From NCBI GenBank assembly GCA_019009955.1, contig CM032229.1:76739001-76803000 (forward strand): a stretch of 64,000 nt of DNA. Direction: 5' to 3'. Under the pieces are notes generated by a model that was not told the origin of the DNA, searched no databases, and was given only the letters and a program-made list of their open reading frames with translations. Shown piece after piece: positions 50,149-60,242 of this stretch. The stretch's first letter is position 1. The number at the start of each line of letters is the position of its first letter. The stretch is from Riptortus pedestris (Eukaryota > Arthropoda > Insecta > Hemiptera > Alydidae). Made by a program: the position numbers and the translations under genes.

Positions 50149-50956
50149 AAATGTACCTAACAGATGACGAACACGAACTCCCTCAATTATATGTACAAAC
50201 ACATACACACACACACACAGATATATATATATATATATATATATATAGATACATATATACAGTTTTGAACGGACCTCATTTTCGTCATCTACTAAGTAGG
50301 ATCGATGGACATTTGAAGAAAAATGTCGAAAATTCCGCCATGAGTACAACCTCAATAGCTGATTTCCCCTAAGGGAAATCTGCTAAAAGCATAATAAATC
50401 TTGTCCAATGCAGGCTAGTCCATATGCAACACGGAGTTGCATGACTTCCGTCCAACGTAGGTATGTCTCTTCCTTTAGCAGATTTCCCTTAACGAAATCA
50501 GCTATTTCAGTTTTACGGTTGTCGCAATTCTCGAAAAATTTCCTCAAATGTCCATCGATCACATATAACAAGGAGATAACGAAAATGAGGTCCGTTTATA
50601 ACTTTTGTTACCGCTCTACCGGTCGCGATTTTTGTTTCATCGTAACCAAACTCGATGTTAATGGCTGCAGTTGGAGTGGGGTTTAGAGGACGAAATTTTG
50701 AAAATTCAAAAAATCTCCTTTATTATACGTTGAACAAAAAAGGGTAAGAACCAATCTTATTTCAAATATAATGTTCTCTAAATGTTGTTCTATACGTTTT
50801 TTTTTTTTAATATCATGATTATTTAGGAAGATATTTGCATTTTTTAGGTTTCAGCCTTCAGTAAACCCCCTCTCCTACTCCATGTCATATTTACGGTAAG
50901 TTGATATATCATAAACCACATCATTCCAAGGTTAAGTAGCAAATATGGTTTTCTCA

Positions 50957-51105
50957 GGTAAGAAAAAAAGGCCTCGTTCCTTCACAGTTGTTTACTCTTT
51001 GCGACAGAACGATTTCAAAGCATACACTCCATCTCCAGTGCCGTGCTCTTCACAAGGATGTTACTGGAACCAAGGATTCCCTGTGACTCTTCCTTGTCAC
51101 CATAA
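50957..51105 (-). repeat. Retroelement-tail-like repeat, third copy
   Basis: The plus strand shares GGCCTCGTTCCTTCACAGTT-like sequence, TTGTTTACTC, and ACTGGAACCAAGGATTCCCT-like sequence with the left arm at 13685-13815. In minus sense it resembles a Penelope-type 3' tail; that class is uncertain. The 95-codon frame over it (50945-51232) is not supported as a gene. Confidence 0.6.
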
Positions 51106-51531
51106 AAATATGGAAATATGGTTTTCATTGAACTATTACTTTGTTGTACTGAGACATAGGCAAATAAGTCACGGCATGTCGTCATCAATTAAGAATTTTC
51201 GTTCTTTGCTCGAAAATGTTTATTTGCCCTAAACTATACTCGATATTTACCCGTTTCAGTCAACACTAAAGATCAAATCTGTTAATGGTTGAAATGGGAC
51301 CTGGAATAGTAGATGTTCAGAGAGGGGAGATTAGAAAATTCATGAGTTGATTCATAAAATATTATAGAACCAATCTTGTTAAACTTTTGACTTTCTACAA
51401 TTGCTCTACACTCTTTTTGGCATATCAAGTATTAAGCAAGGTATTCTTGTTTCCTACTTCAGTAACCCCCTCCCCAATCAACTCATTCTTTTTTTACGTA
51501 TAAATAGAGATAATACATGATGATATGAGAT

Positions 51532-51653
51532 CACAAGTGTATGTATACCATACTTGGGAAATCTAGTTTACGGAACTCCTGACGGACTTTTTCACAAGTG
51601 TATGTATACCATACTTGGGAAATCTAGTTTACGGAACTCCTGACGGACTTTTT
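51532..51653 (-). repeat. Tandem duplication of a TA-core 5' tip (2 x 61 bp)
   Basis: 51532-51592 and 51593-51653 are identical. Each contains ACTTGGGAAATCTAGTTTAC and CTCCTGACGGACTTTT, the minus-strand 5' terminus of the family. Confidence 0.95.
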
Positions 51654-51654
51654 T

Positions 51655-52737
51655 CCTATAGCTTGGTTCGACAGGCAGTCCGATTTTGAATTCCTCTGTT
51701 ATCCGACGCCAACAACCATTATCCATTTCAAATAGATAAGTATTTTACAATAAAATGTGTCATAAATAACTCATTTATTACCGAAATACACTTATTTGTG
51801 CTAACTGTTATATATTGATCTTCCTATAGTTGTTTTTTTCATTGCATTTGCGTGAAATTCATTTGCATAGAATACTAACATATTAAATTCATGGAAATTG
51901 ATACACTAACATATGCGGGATGGATGTCCAAGGCAAATCAAGATCTTATCAGAGGAGTACGTGACTGTCACAGAATAGAGCCCACCAGCTTTGTATTCTG
52001 ACATAACGTAGAGCAGCGGAAGGAGAACTTGGTTTCACGACTAGCTGCCAAAAAGTTTAAGATGTGGGCGACCGTTGTACATTATTAATGAGATAGGCAT
52101 ATTACTTTTCATCGAGTGCTTCTTTACCAAGAACTTCTGATTAATTAATAAATCAATGCGATCATGTTTTATTCATTACATTAGCAAAAGTTTAAAAGCT
52201 TTGATCCAAGAATGATGCTTGAATCAAAAATTAATGTTTGTCTTTTTATTAATTTTATGTTTTCTCCTGGTCGCTTCAACAGCTGAAAACTTTCTAAGAA
52301 GGGCGAAAACCAGCAACAATTGATATTTTACTAATTTTATATTTGTACAGCATTAACACTTGTATCTGTAAATACTAACCTATAAATAATATCCGAAATA
52401 AGATTCGACTTATGTCAAGTACATTAACTTTTGAGATTCATTGTAGAAATAAATGCCGGCGAATTGTTTGACCTGGTGAGTAATATTTTTTCAACAGTAT
52501 CCCTAAGGAAAACAAAATTCCACAAGCGAAGAATGTTGGAAAACAAAAACCCGGGACAGTATTAACTCTCGGTGTTTTATAGGAGTTATAAATATACATT
52601 GCAGTTCAAAGTGTGGCACATAGTGCCAATAATACTAATAGTATTACAACAGAAATCACCATTACGCTTCTACTATATTCTCTATTCACACATACTCGTA
52701 TGTTTAGTCTGTTACAGCAGAGAAGCCCCAAAATGGC
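51655..52737. other. Unassigned DNA
   Basis: About 51897-52060 has a short plus-strand frame with one stop (AGWMSKANQDLIRGVRD, then a stop after SFVF). It looks protein-like but I recognise no family, so it may be a pseudogene fragment. Nothing else recognised. Confidence 0.3.
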
Positions 52738-53520
52738 TTTTAGCAGATTTCCCAATAAGAAAAATCTATATATCGGTCACAATTTTTGTCTTATAGTTCT
52801 GAAAGTCGATATATAAGCATTTCATCCAGAAGGTTTCCAAAATTCTAAATATGTTTATCATTATGTGTAGAATGCCAAATTGTATAAAATCTATGTTATT
52901 GCAAATGTAATTATCTATAACTGTTGTTATACTCATATTTTCTCTATCTTTAAAATTACCTAAGACCTTTGCATTTTTTAGTTTTCAGCCTTCAGTAAAC
53001 CCTCACTCCTACTCCTGTCATATTAACAATAAGCTATTATAACATTTAGTTAGAAGTTTAAATAGAAAATAATATTGTTTTCAAAAGTTATTTAATAAAT
53101 TAAATAGATGCAAATACCTTGTGTTATGACGTCACCAATTCTCACTTTAAATTCTTAACTTAAAAAAGTTTATTTTATTTATACCAATATTTAAGCGCAT
53201 CACTCAACACTAAAGATTATATTCGTTAATTGCTGAAAATGGATCCAGATTGGGGGGGGGGGTGTTAATCCTAAAATTCAATACGTATCCGTTATTATGA
53301 GTCGGATAGAAAAAAAAGCAAACCTTGTTATACTAGTGTTGCTCTACAGTTCTTGTACTGTTCACTTTTTCGTAACTAAAGTATTAAGCAAGTGGTTCGT
53401 ACTTTATAGTTTTCATTCTTCAGAAACTCTTTCACTTCGGTTTTAACTGCGAAATAGAGAATATATGAGGAGAAGGGATCTATAGAGTGTCATACCAACA
53501 CGTTGGAATTTTGCTTGATT
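52738..53520 (-). mobile_element. TA-core family, composite two-core form, decayed
   Basis: A degraded terminal hairpin and core 1 (52738-53090) are followed by the shared module (about 53100-53170, TGTTATGACGTCACCAATTC). Core 2 follows (about 53180-53460, CACTCAACACTAAAGAT, then GGATCC and a G-run). A degraded 5' region is last. The (TA)n is missing from core 1. Confidence 0.65.
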
Positions 53521-53632
53521 TACGGATGTTTCCAAGATATCATCCGATATGCCTTGCGTTGCTAATGTCTTCAAAATATGCATATTCTTCAATACCGTTG
53601 CCATGTCTAGGAAGATAAGCGACCTACCACTT

Positions 53633-53750
53633 TTTAGCAGATTTCGTTCAATATAAATCAGCAAATGAGGTTGTACTCTTGTCGTGATATTCGAAAAATC
53701 AATCTATTTCCAAGGGATTGTACCAAGGAAATGAGACCCGCTTCAATTTA
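53633..53750 (-). mobile_element. TA-core family, 3' tip only
   Basis: TTTTTAGCAGATTTCGTTCA, then AGGTTGTACTC and TGTACCAAGG, then GAAATGAGACCCG. The sequence beyond matches nothing in the family. Confidence 0.7.
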
Positions 53751-54827
53751 AACACGCATAGTTTTCAATTGCCTCTAAACCACTATTATTCTCACATCAT
53801 CAATACACTAATACGGAACCTTTTACTCTTTTTTGTGAGGGGATGGCTTTTTATTCTAAATAACATTTTGAGTTATCAAGGGAACATTAGTATATAATAA
53901 GACAAAGAACTAAATGTTCCAGATATATGTTTTAACTGTGCAAATATGAACTATGTTTATATTAACGTTAATCACTATCTCAGGACTTGTAATATATATA
54001 AAAAGCAGGAAAAATTAAAATTAAGAAAAAAATTTAAATCAATCACTATACAACTGTAGTCTATAATTTAATACAATGTGTAACAGACCAATATCTAGAT
54101 TGAATGGAAATAGTTAAATTTTTATAAATTTAGACTACCAAATTACAATAAAAAATTATATTTCGCAAGGCATTATTAAAATGTACATTTTAATTATACT
54201 CTTTTTCATGAATGAGCACCTACTCAAGAAAAAAAGTCATTCAACTGTAGTATTTTTTTTTCGGGGGAATAAAAATAAATTTCTCTGAGCCCCTGAGGAA
54301 CAGCAAATGTAGCGTAAATTATTAAAGATAAAAGTACTGTTAAAAAAAAAAAAAGGTTTGTATCGCATTTAGAGACTCCTAGTTTGATAAAAGTGCCTGA
54401 AAAGGGTGTGGTTGACAAAGTTCAAGAAAAGTTTTTAATAAACGAGACAAGGAGAAGCCGATGAAAGTAATTACTGGTTAGGTTCAACTCACGAAGCACA
54501 AATCGCCTCATTAAACCTACCGCCTTTTTATCACATAACACCTGTTACAACTTTAATAATTACTATCAATTAAAAATATACCCTCATTTATTTATTGATT
54601 TTCTGTTATTGGCGGTCACCGTCCAGGTATCAGTTTTAAGTTCAATAAGTTAATTAAACCAACTGTTATATAATACAGTTCCATAATTCTAGCGCCAGAT
54701 TTATTCATTTCAGTCCGAATAAAAGAACACTACTTATAATATCCATGCACAACATGACCATTAACAGCAGGAGGATCAAATATATTGTAAATCTAAAAAA
54801 TCTTCAGGCACAACTTTCTTAATTCCA
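53751..54827. other. Unassigned AT-rich DNA
   Basis: No gene or repeat copy recognised. Confidence 0.4.
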
Positions 54828-55448
54828 ACAGATTTCCTCTAAGGGAAATCAGCCATTGAGGTTGACTCCTGAAGCGATTTTCAAAAACATTCTTCAAATG
54901 TTCATCGATTCTACCCAGTAGATGTGTGTATGTGTGTGAATCTGTTACTGCTCTAGCGGTCGCAATTTTTGTCTTACTGTTACCAAGCTTGATATCGTTT
55001 TATGTAAAAAGAAAGATCAAGTTCGTTAACGGGTGAAATCGGACCAGGGAAAGGGGGTTTAGAGGTGGATCATTTTGAAAATTCGAAATATCTCCGTTAT
55101 TATGAGTCGCATCGAAACATTTGATAGAACCTATCTTATTACCAATTTTGTTTTGTAATTTTCTATAAATGCTGATATATACATTTATTCTATAACTTAA
55201 CTAACTGCGATAGTTCTCTAACTTAATATTAACTGAGATATTTGCATTTTTTAGTTTACAGCCTATTGTAAATCCCCACTTCTACTCATGACACATAATC
55301 AATAGTCTGTTATATAATGAAACAATTTGTTTGAAACTTAACTACAAAATAATTTTCTCATTGAACTTTTACTTTTTAAGACAAATGCAGAAAACGTGGT
55401 GTGCTTGGGAAATCTGCTTAGTTAAAGCAGCACCTGCGTGACGGACTT
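54828..55448 (-). mobile_element. TA-core family, full-length, alternative 5' half
   Basis: The terminal hairpin (GATTTCCTCTAAGGGAAATC) is at 54830-54850 and the 5' tip GTCCGTCACGCAGGTGC ends near 55446. The core is a short TG/TATG repeat (about 54924-54939) in place of (TA)n. The alternative 5' half is present. Confidence 0.88.
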
Positions 55449-56412
55449 TTTAAATTCCTAAAGATTACCTATATAATTCGTCCATCCAGTTGAAAAACGT
55501 AATATATTGAATAACAGTGTATTTATTAATTGTCATTCTCAAATATTTTGGACAAGGGAGACAAATGCATACATGTTTAACCCACACATCAATTCCTTGT
55601 CCCTCTCAAAGTTTTTATAGATTACACCACGCAATTCTGGCAAATTAGTGATGCATATATACAGACCGGTCTTTATATTCAATGAGAGCTGCTGTATTTT
55701 ATTCTATATATAGTTATTGGACACGTCTGTATGGATCGTCGCCGGCATATAAATGATAACGCATTTCAACTGACTGCCACAGGCAATGGGATTAACTAAT
55801 TTACTGATAAGTACACTTCTTCAAATATCGCTTATCACCTTTAGTGAAATATTTAATATTTTTTATATCTCTCAGGTTGAGATATTGCTACGTTAGGAAT
55901 TTCTGTACAAGGGTATGAATGAGTAAAGGCTGGGCAATAAAAGGAGGGCGTTCTAAAGCTCTGAACACTTTTTACGATCCTCTCCCTCGGATGTTGTTTG
56001 TGCATTTTCCCCTGATATGGCTGAAGGGAGGACGGACATTCACGCCCCAGCGAGGGGACACCAAGAATGACAGGGAGGGGGCATAGGGGCAGAAATGCTA
56101 TCATTTCATCCAGATGACAACTTGCACAGCAAACACAGCTCAACGGGTATATACATTTTCCTTAAACAGTTACATGTGACGCGGAAAGGACTTATTCCCT
56201 TCAAAACTAAAAACATGTTTTTTAAGGTAAATTGTACGTAATGTCTCGTTTATTGTACGGCTATTATTTTGTAATGGTCAGGAGATTGAGACTCACTTTG
56301 TAATCAATTTATTAATAGCAGGAGCTCTATATATTTCGTTGCACCATCATATCCACATTTAATTGCAACAAACACATACGACATGCACAAATATACCCTT
56401 TAATAAATAAAA
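55449..56412. other. Unassigned DNA
   Basis: The 96-codon minus-strand frame at 55853-56143 has no recognisable domain. No gene claimed. Confidence 0.4.
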
Positions 56413-56897
56413 GTCCGTCACGCAGGGGCTGCATAAACTAAGCAGATTTCCCACATAAAGTTATGCAATAAACAAATCTCCATACAAGTGCCGAACAATT
56501 ACGGAAACGGCCGAACTAGCTTTTAGCGGGAAACTCTCTCTCGTCCGTTATCCGCCCACATTTAATAAAAATGTAAATATGTCCGTTAATATTAGAGATA
56601 GAGAATAAATGTATATAAAATTATTTCTAGTAAATTTAATTTTCAATAAGATTTATTCCATACAATTTTTCGATCAGACGTATAGTAACGGAGATATTTT
56701 GAAAATCCCCCTTCTAAACCTATCCAATAGATCCGACGTATAGTAACGGAGGTATTTCGAAAATCCCCCCTCTAAACTCCCTCCCACTGATCCGATTTCA
56801 GCCACTAACGAACTTGATCTGTCCTTTTACATAAAACGTTTAACTATCGACTTTGGTTACGATCAAACAAAATTTGCGACCGCTAGAGCGTTAACAG

Positions 56898-56949
<52 letters not shown>

Positions 56950-57075
56950 GAACGGACCTCATTTTCGTCATCTCCTAGGTAGGATCGATCGATGGACCTT
57001 TGAAGAAAGTTGTCGAAAATCCGGTCTTGAGTACGACCTCAATAGCTGATTTCCCTTAAGGGACATCTGCTAAAA
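56413..57075 (+). mobile_element. TA-core family, full-length short form, inserted in a Jockey fragment
   Basis: GTCCGTCACGCAGGGGC to GACATCTGCTAAAAA. The segment around GACGTATAGTAACGGAG is duplicated with a 58-base period (56672 and 56730). The core is (TA)n at 56902-56942. Its 3' end abuts Jockey RT sequence, and its last 80 bases plus that flank recur inverted at 57828-58003. Confidence 0.92.
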
Positions 57076-57425
57076 ACACACCACTGAAACTGATTTGCGC
57101 TACACTACTTTACAAAACACTCATACTCCCTATATTAACATACGCATGCCCAGTCTGGCTGGCCATCAGCAACACACACAAAGAGATACTCCTGCTCTTC
57201 CAGAGCAAAGTACTTCAGATAGCGGAAAATGCTCCCTGGTTCGTTAGGAACAGCCAAATCCACAGGGAATTGGAGGTTGCTCCTATTTCAGTTCATCTTC
57301 AACATCTTGTAAGGAAATATGATGTCACCCTTCCGATGTCAAGTTGTACCACCCATTATAATTTAGGTGCAACGACTGAAGGACGACTACGTCCGAGGTT
57401 GTACCAAAATATCTTAATTTTGTAA
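57075..57425 (+). pseudogene. Jockey-type RT C-terminal fragment
   Basis: An uninterrupted frame of 116 codons without a 5' ATG. It carries LYKTLILPILTYACPVW, FQSKVLQIAENAPW and FVRNSQIHRELEV, the thumb and C-terminal connection region of Jockey-clade reverse transcriptases, and ends at TAA (57423). Everything upstream is replaced by the TA-core 3' end, so it has no palm domain and no start. It is a fragment of a different Jockey lineage from the one at 21596-22505. Confidence 0.9.
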
Positions 57426-57505
57426 CAAATGTAACAATTTGTGTTAAGAACTTTGATGTATTGGACCAAAATAAAAATTTCATTATTTTTCTATATACAT
57501 GTTTC

Positions 57506-57717
57506 GGGAATCAGGTTAGCCGTGTTGCTCTTAATCTCACTTGGTATATCTAGAGTCGTGGATATGATTCCTACCTGTAAAATGGGAATGTATTCAGTGA
57601 CGAACTTAACTGAATAACATCCTTAGTTCCGCACTGGCTAGAAAAGTGTGGTAACCTGTACACAACACCCCCCTCCCTAATCTTAGTAGCTGGACATTAA
57701 CGAATAAAATGAAAAAT
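57506..57717 (+). mobile_element. tRNA-derived SINE, diverged, with target duplication
   Basis: The tRNA-like half is degraded (TTGCTCTTAATCTCACTTGG, GATATGATTCCTACCTG). CTGGCTAGAAAAGTGTGG and TAATCTTAGTAGCTGGAC follow, then an A-rich tail. Imperfect 12-base flanks TATACATGTTTC (57494-57505) and TGTATATGTTTC (57718-57729) fit a target duplication with two differences. Confidence 0.8.
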
Positions 57718-57729
57718 TGTATATGTTTC

Positions 57730-57827
57730 AGCCCTCTTAAGAACCTAGAAATATTATTACAACAAACCCATGGTCACTGAAGCTGAACTGAATTTAATTT
57801 TTTTTTTTTTTTTTCGTTCAGTCGATT
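57730..57827. other. Spacer with T-run next to the Jockey piece
   Basis: An 18-base T-run (57797-57814) and CGTTCAGTCGATT border the inverted Jockey fragment. On the minus strand this is an A-run just downstream of the fragment. Confidence 0.5.
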
Positions 57828-57922
57828 CTGATGGCCAGCCAGACTGGGCATGCATATGTTAATATAGGGAGTATGAGTGTTTTGTAAAGTAGTGTAGCGC
57901 AAATCAGTTTCAGTGGTGTGTT
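57828..57922 (-). pseudogene. Jockey-type RT fragment, inverted second copy
   Basis: The reverse complement of 57075-57169 with one difference in that stretch, encoding the same LYKTLILPILTYACPVW segment on the minus strand. After ATCAG it departs from the first copy and soon reaches an A-run. Confidence 0.9.
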
Positions 57923-58167
57923 TTTAGCAGATTTCCCTTAAGGGAAATCAGCTATTGAGGTCGTACTCATGACCGGATTTTCGACATCTTTCTTCAAAAG
58001 TCCTCTATACATTTCAGAAGCTTCCCTTCGGAAGGTTTCTTACGACCGTTTGCATTTATTCCCTTAATATAACGGTGGTGTTGTGTAAGCAGTATCTAGA
58101 TTTCTCTATTATTAAACTTCATGAGGGAAATCTGCTTAGTTTACGCAGCCCCTGCGAGGCGGACTTT
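57923..58167 (-). mobile_element. TA-core family, internally deleted chimera
   Basis: The 3' terminal hairpin and part of the 3' block (57923-58003) match the copy at 56413-57075. The 5' half (58004-58167, tip GTCCGCCTCGCAGGGGC) matches the long-form copy at 59279 instead. The whole core and microsatellite are missing. Confidence 0.88.
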
Positions 58168-59001
58168 CTACGATTCAAAGAATAATGTCAATGGTGATTT
58201 AGTGTCAGAGAGGCGCATGCTTGAAGAACTAAGGGTTTGTGGTCAACACACAGAACGAACAAATCGAAATCCTTTTAATAAGTTATTGTTATGATAAGAA
58301 TCTGCCGTTGTTTGTTCCTTGTTACAGTTCAATGCGGATATTCTTCACTGTTCCATAATACAACACTTGTTCCTCCTGAAGTCCTAAATAAAAAATTAAA
58401 TACATGTTTTCGTTCATTTTGTAAGTTGGCTTTTAATTCTGTGATGGCTCCCTCTCCCAGTTGTAGTAATAGTTTATGTTCCTCTAATTTGAATTAAGGG
58501 AATCCAGTAGTTTCCCGTGGGTTAAGAATTATAACTGATTGCAAAATACAACGATTTACACGGGGAGAAAAAACTTTGTTGTTGATTACGAGATTAAAAG
58601 AAAAACTTTGGTTATTGTAAAAGAAGAACTTTAAACATAGAACATTTAAGGATAAATAAGGGTGACATAGATTTATATAACTTTTAACTAAATGTTCTGA
58701 ATGTCCCTCCTAGTTAACGATAGCTCTGGTAGAGTTTGGAAGTAATTTAAAAGCTTTTCACTAAACCAGAATTTAGTTTGGAATTTAGCCAACTTTAATC
58801 CAATGGTATTTAGTAAACAAGGTGAAATCCTAATACCATTAGTCATTTTTCGACTCAATATAACTTTTAATGGGTGCTTTTATACAAGCCTCAATTTTAT
58901 AATTTCCTTCTTTGGGGGAGGGGAGAGGGAGCGGGGCATTCTCATATGCAAATTATTTTTCAGTTTAATATATTTTCTGCGGCATTATACACCCACATGC
59001 G

Positions 59002-59066
<65 letters not shown>

Positions 59067-59278
59067 ATTTGTGTGTGCACGTGCGTGCGTGTATATTTGT
59101 GTTCTCACATGCGTGATTGTGAGCCCTTGCTTAGTGCATCTTTTTAAACAATGTATAGTACCCTCACAACAAGTTTTCACACAACTCTTAAGATCTGTAA
59201 TGGCAGGTTACTTTTATATTGCGATATTATGCTTACTTTTTCAGAGGAAAATATTGAAATTCCTTTGCCAAGTTTAAT
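58168..59278. other. Unassigned DNA with compound microsatellite
   Basis: (TA)n at about 59017-59052 is followed by (TG)n to about 59066 and a degenerate TG-rich tract. Frames over it translate as IYIYIY/VCVCVC. No gene claimed. Confidence 0.45.
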
Positions 59279-59974
59279 AATAGAGAAATCTAGACACTGC
59301 TTACACAACACCACCGTTATATTAAGGGAATAAATGCAAACGGTAATAAGAAACCTTCCGAAGGGAAGCATCTGAAATGTAAACAAACAGTTCTGCCAAC
59401 TTCTTACCGGAAAGAAAAATAATTGCTGTAATATATCTGAATATAAACTATTAATTTCATTGAAAACTATTTACTATATCTAGTACTGTAATTTATAATG
59501 AATCAGAATAATTTTTATTTCAATCAATCAAATTTAAGTAGTCGAAAAACTTAAGAATGGGGGATCACCAGAACATATTTGCATGTATCTCGTATAATAA
59601 ATGTCTCTTGAAAACAATATTTGGTATTTAAGCTTCGAATTATATGGTTTATTACATAACCGAATATTGTTTATGTAACATGAGTAGAAGTGGGGGTTTG
59701 CTGAGGGCTGAAAACTGAAAATTGCAAATAACTCGATTAATATTCAAGATAGGGAATAAATGTATATTGCGATATTTATAGTACATTTAATTTGCTATAA
59801 GATTGATTTTATACATTATTTCAATCAGACGTATAGTAGCCGAGATATTTCGAATTTTCAAATTTCTTCCACTCTAAACCCACCCTCCCCCTAGTCCGAT
59901 TTACGATGAACTTGATTTTCCATTTTACATTGGTAACGATTAAACAATAATTGCGACCGCTAGAGCGGTAACAG

Positions 59975-60032
<58 letters not shown>

Positions 60033-60080
60033 AGTTTTGAACGGACCTCATTTTCGTCATATCCTAGGTAGGACCGCTAA
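59279..60080 (+). mobile_element. TA-core family, long form, 5' tip and 3' hairpin damaged
   Basis: It begins AATAGAGAAATCTAG and carries the segment shared inverted with 58007-58125 (TTACACAACACCACCG). One long-form block (59378-59545), the alternative 5' half (AACAATATTTGGTATTTAAG) and the common core follow. Then come GACCGCTAGAGCGGTAAC and (TA)n at 59979-60028. The 3' block breaks off after CCTAGGTAGGA, with stray CTGCTAAAAGAGAGA just beyond (60102). Confidence 0.85.
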
Positions 60081-60242
60081 AAAGAGAGATATCGTCATAT
60101 CTGCTAAAAGAGAGATTCCTCGAAATCTAGGATTAAGTTGCATATAATTCAAAATGTATATATTATGGATATATAAGTGTATAGATATATGGATGGATAA
60201 ATTAAACATCGCGATAACTTAATTGTTAAGAGACTAAGTAAT

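Larger units (their letters stand above)
48661..50388 (+). mobile_element. TA-core family, long form with tandem block, mosaic core
   Basis: It starts at GTCCGTCACGCAGGGGC and shares its first 160 bases with the copy at 46190. A long 5' region then carries a block twice (48994-49165 and 49394-49560, GTTAGCCA... then CCGGAAA and TATTTGAATATAA-like). The alternative 5' half (about 49621-49740) and common core follow, to GACCGCTAGAGCGGTAAC and (AT)31 at 50041-50102. Foreign sequence (50102-50218), a second TA repeat, then the 3' block and terminal hairpin complete it. Whether all 1.7 kb is one insertion is inferred from order; two adjacent copies would also fit. Confidence 0.7.
50473..51654 (-). 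mobile_element. TA-core family, composite two-core form with doubled 5' tip
   Basis: Core 1 with terminal hairpin (50473-50955) is followed by a tail-like insertion (50957-51105). The shared module comes next (about 51150-51227, minus strand AATTGATGACGACATGCC), then diverged core 2 (51227-51531), then two identical 61-base 5' tips. The order matches 52738-53520 and 17674-18515, and this copy has the best-preserved ends of the composite form. Confidence 0.7.

Noticed and set aside
50945..51232. 95-codon protein gene
   Set aside because: It covers a repeat seen twice more at 13685-13960 and runs into TA-core sequence. No domain is recognisable.
7856..58167. Classical cut-and-paste MITE assignment for the TA-core family
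   Set aside because: The inverse motifs are subterminal and asymmetric, only the 3' end has a hairpin, and the occupied/empty pair shows no clear target duplication. It is kept as the alternative and not as the call.
7856..60080. CRISPR array or clustered regulatory repeats
   Set aside because: The repeats are long dispersed elements of 0.5-1.7 kb in both orientations in a eukaryotic context, not short regularly spaced direct repeats.
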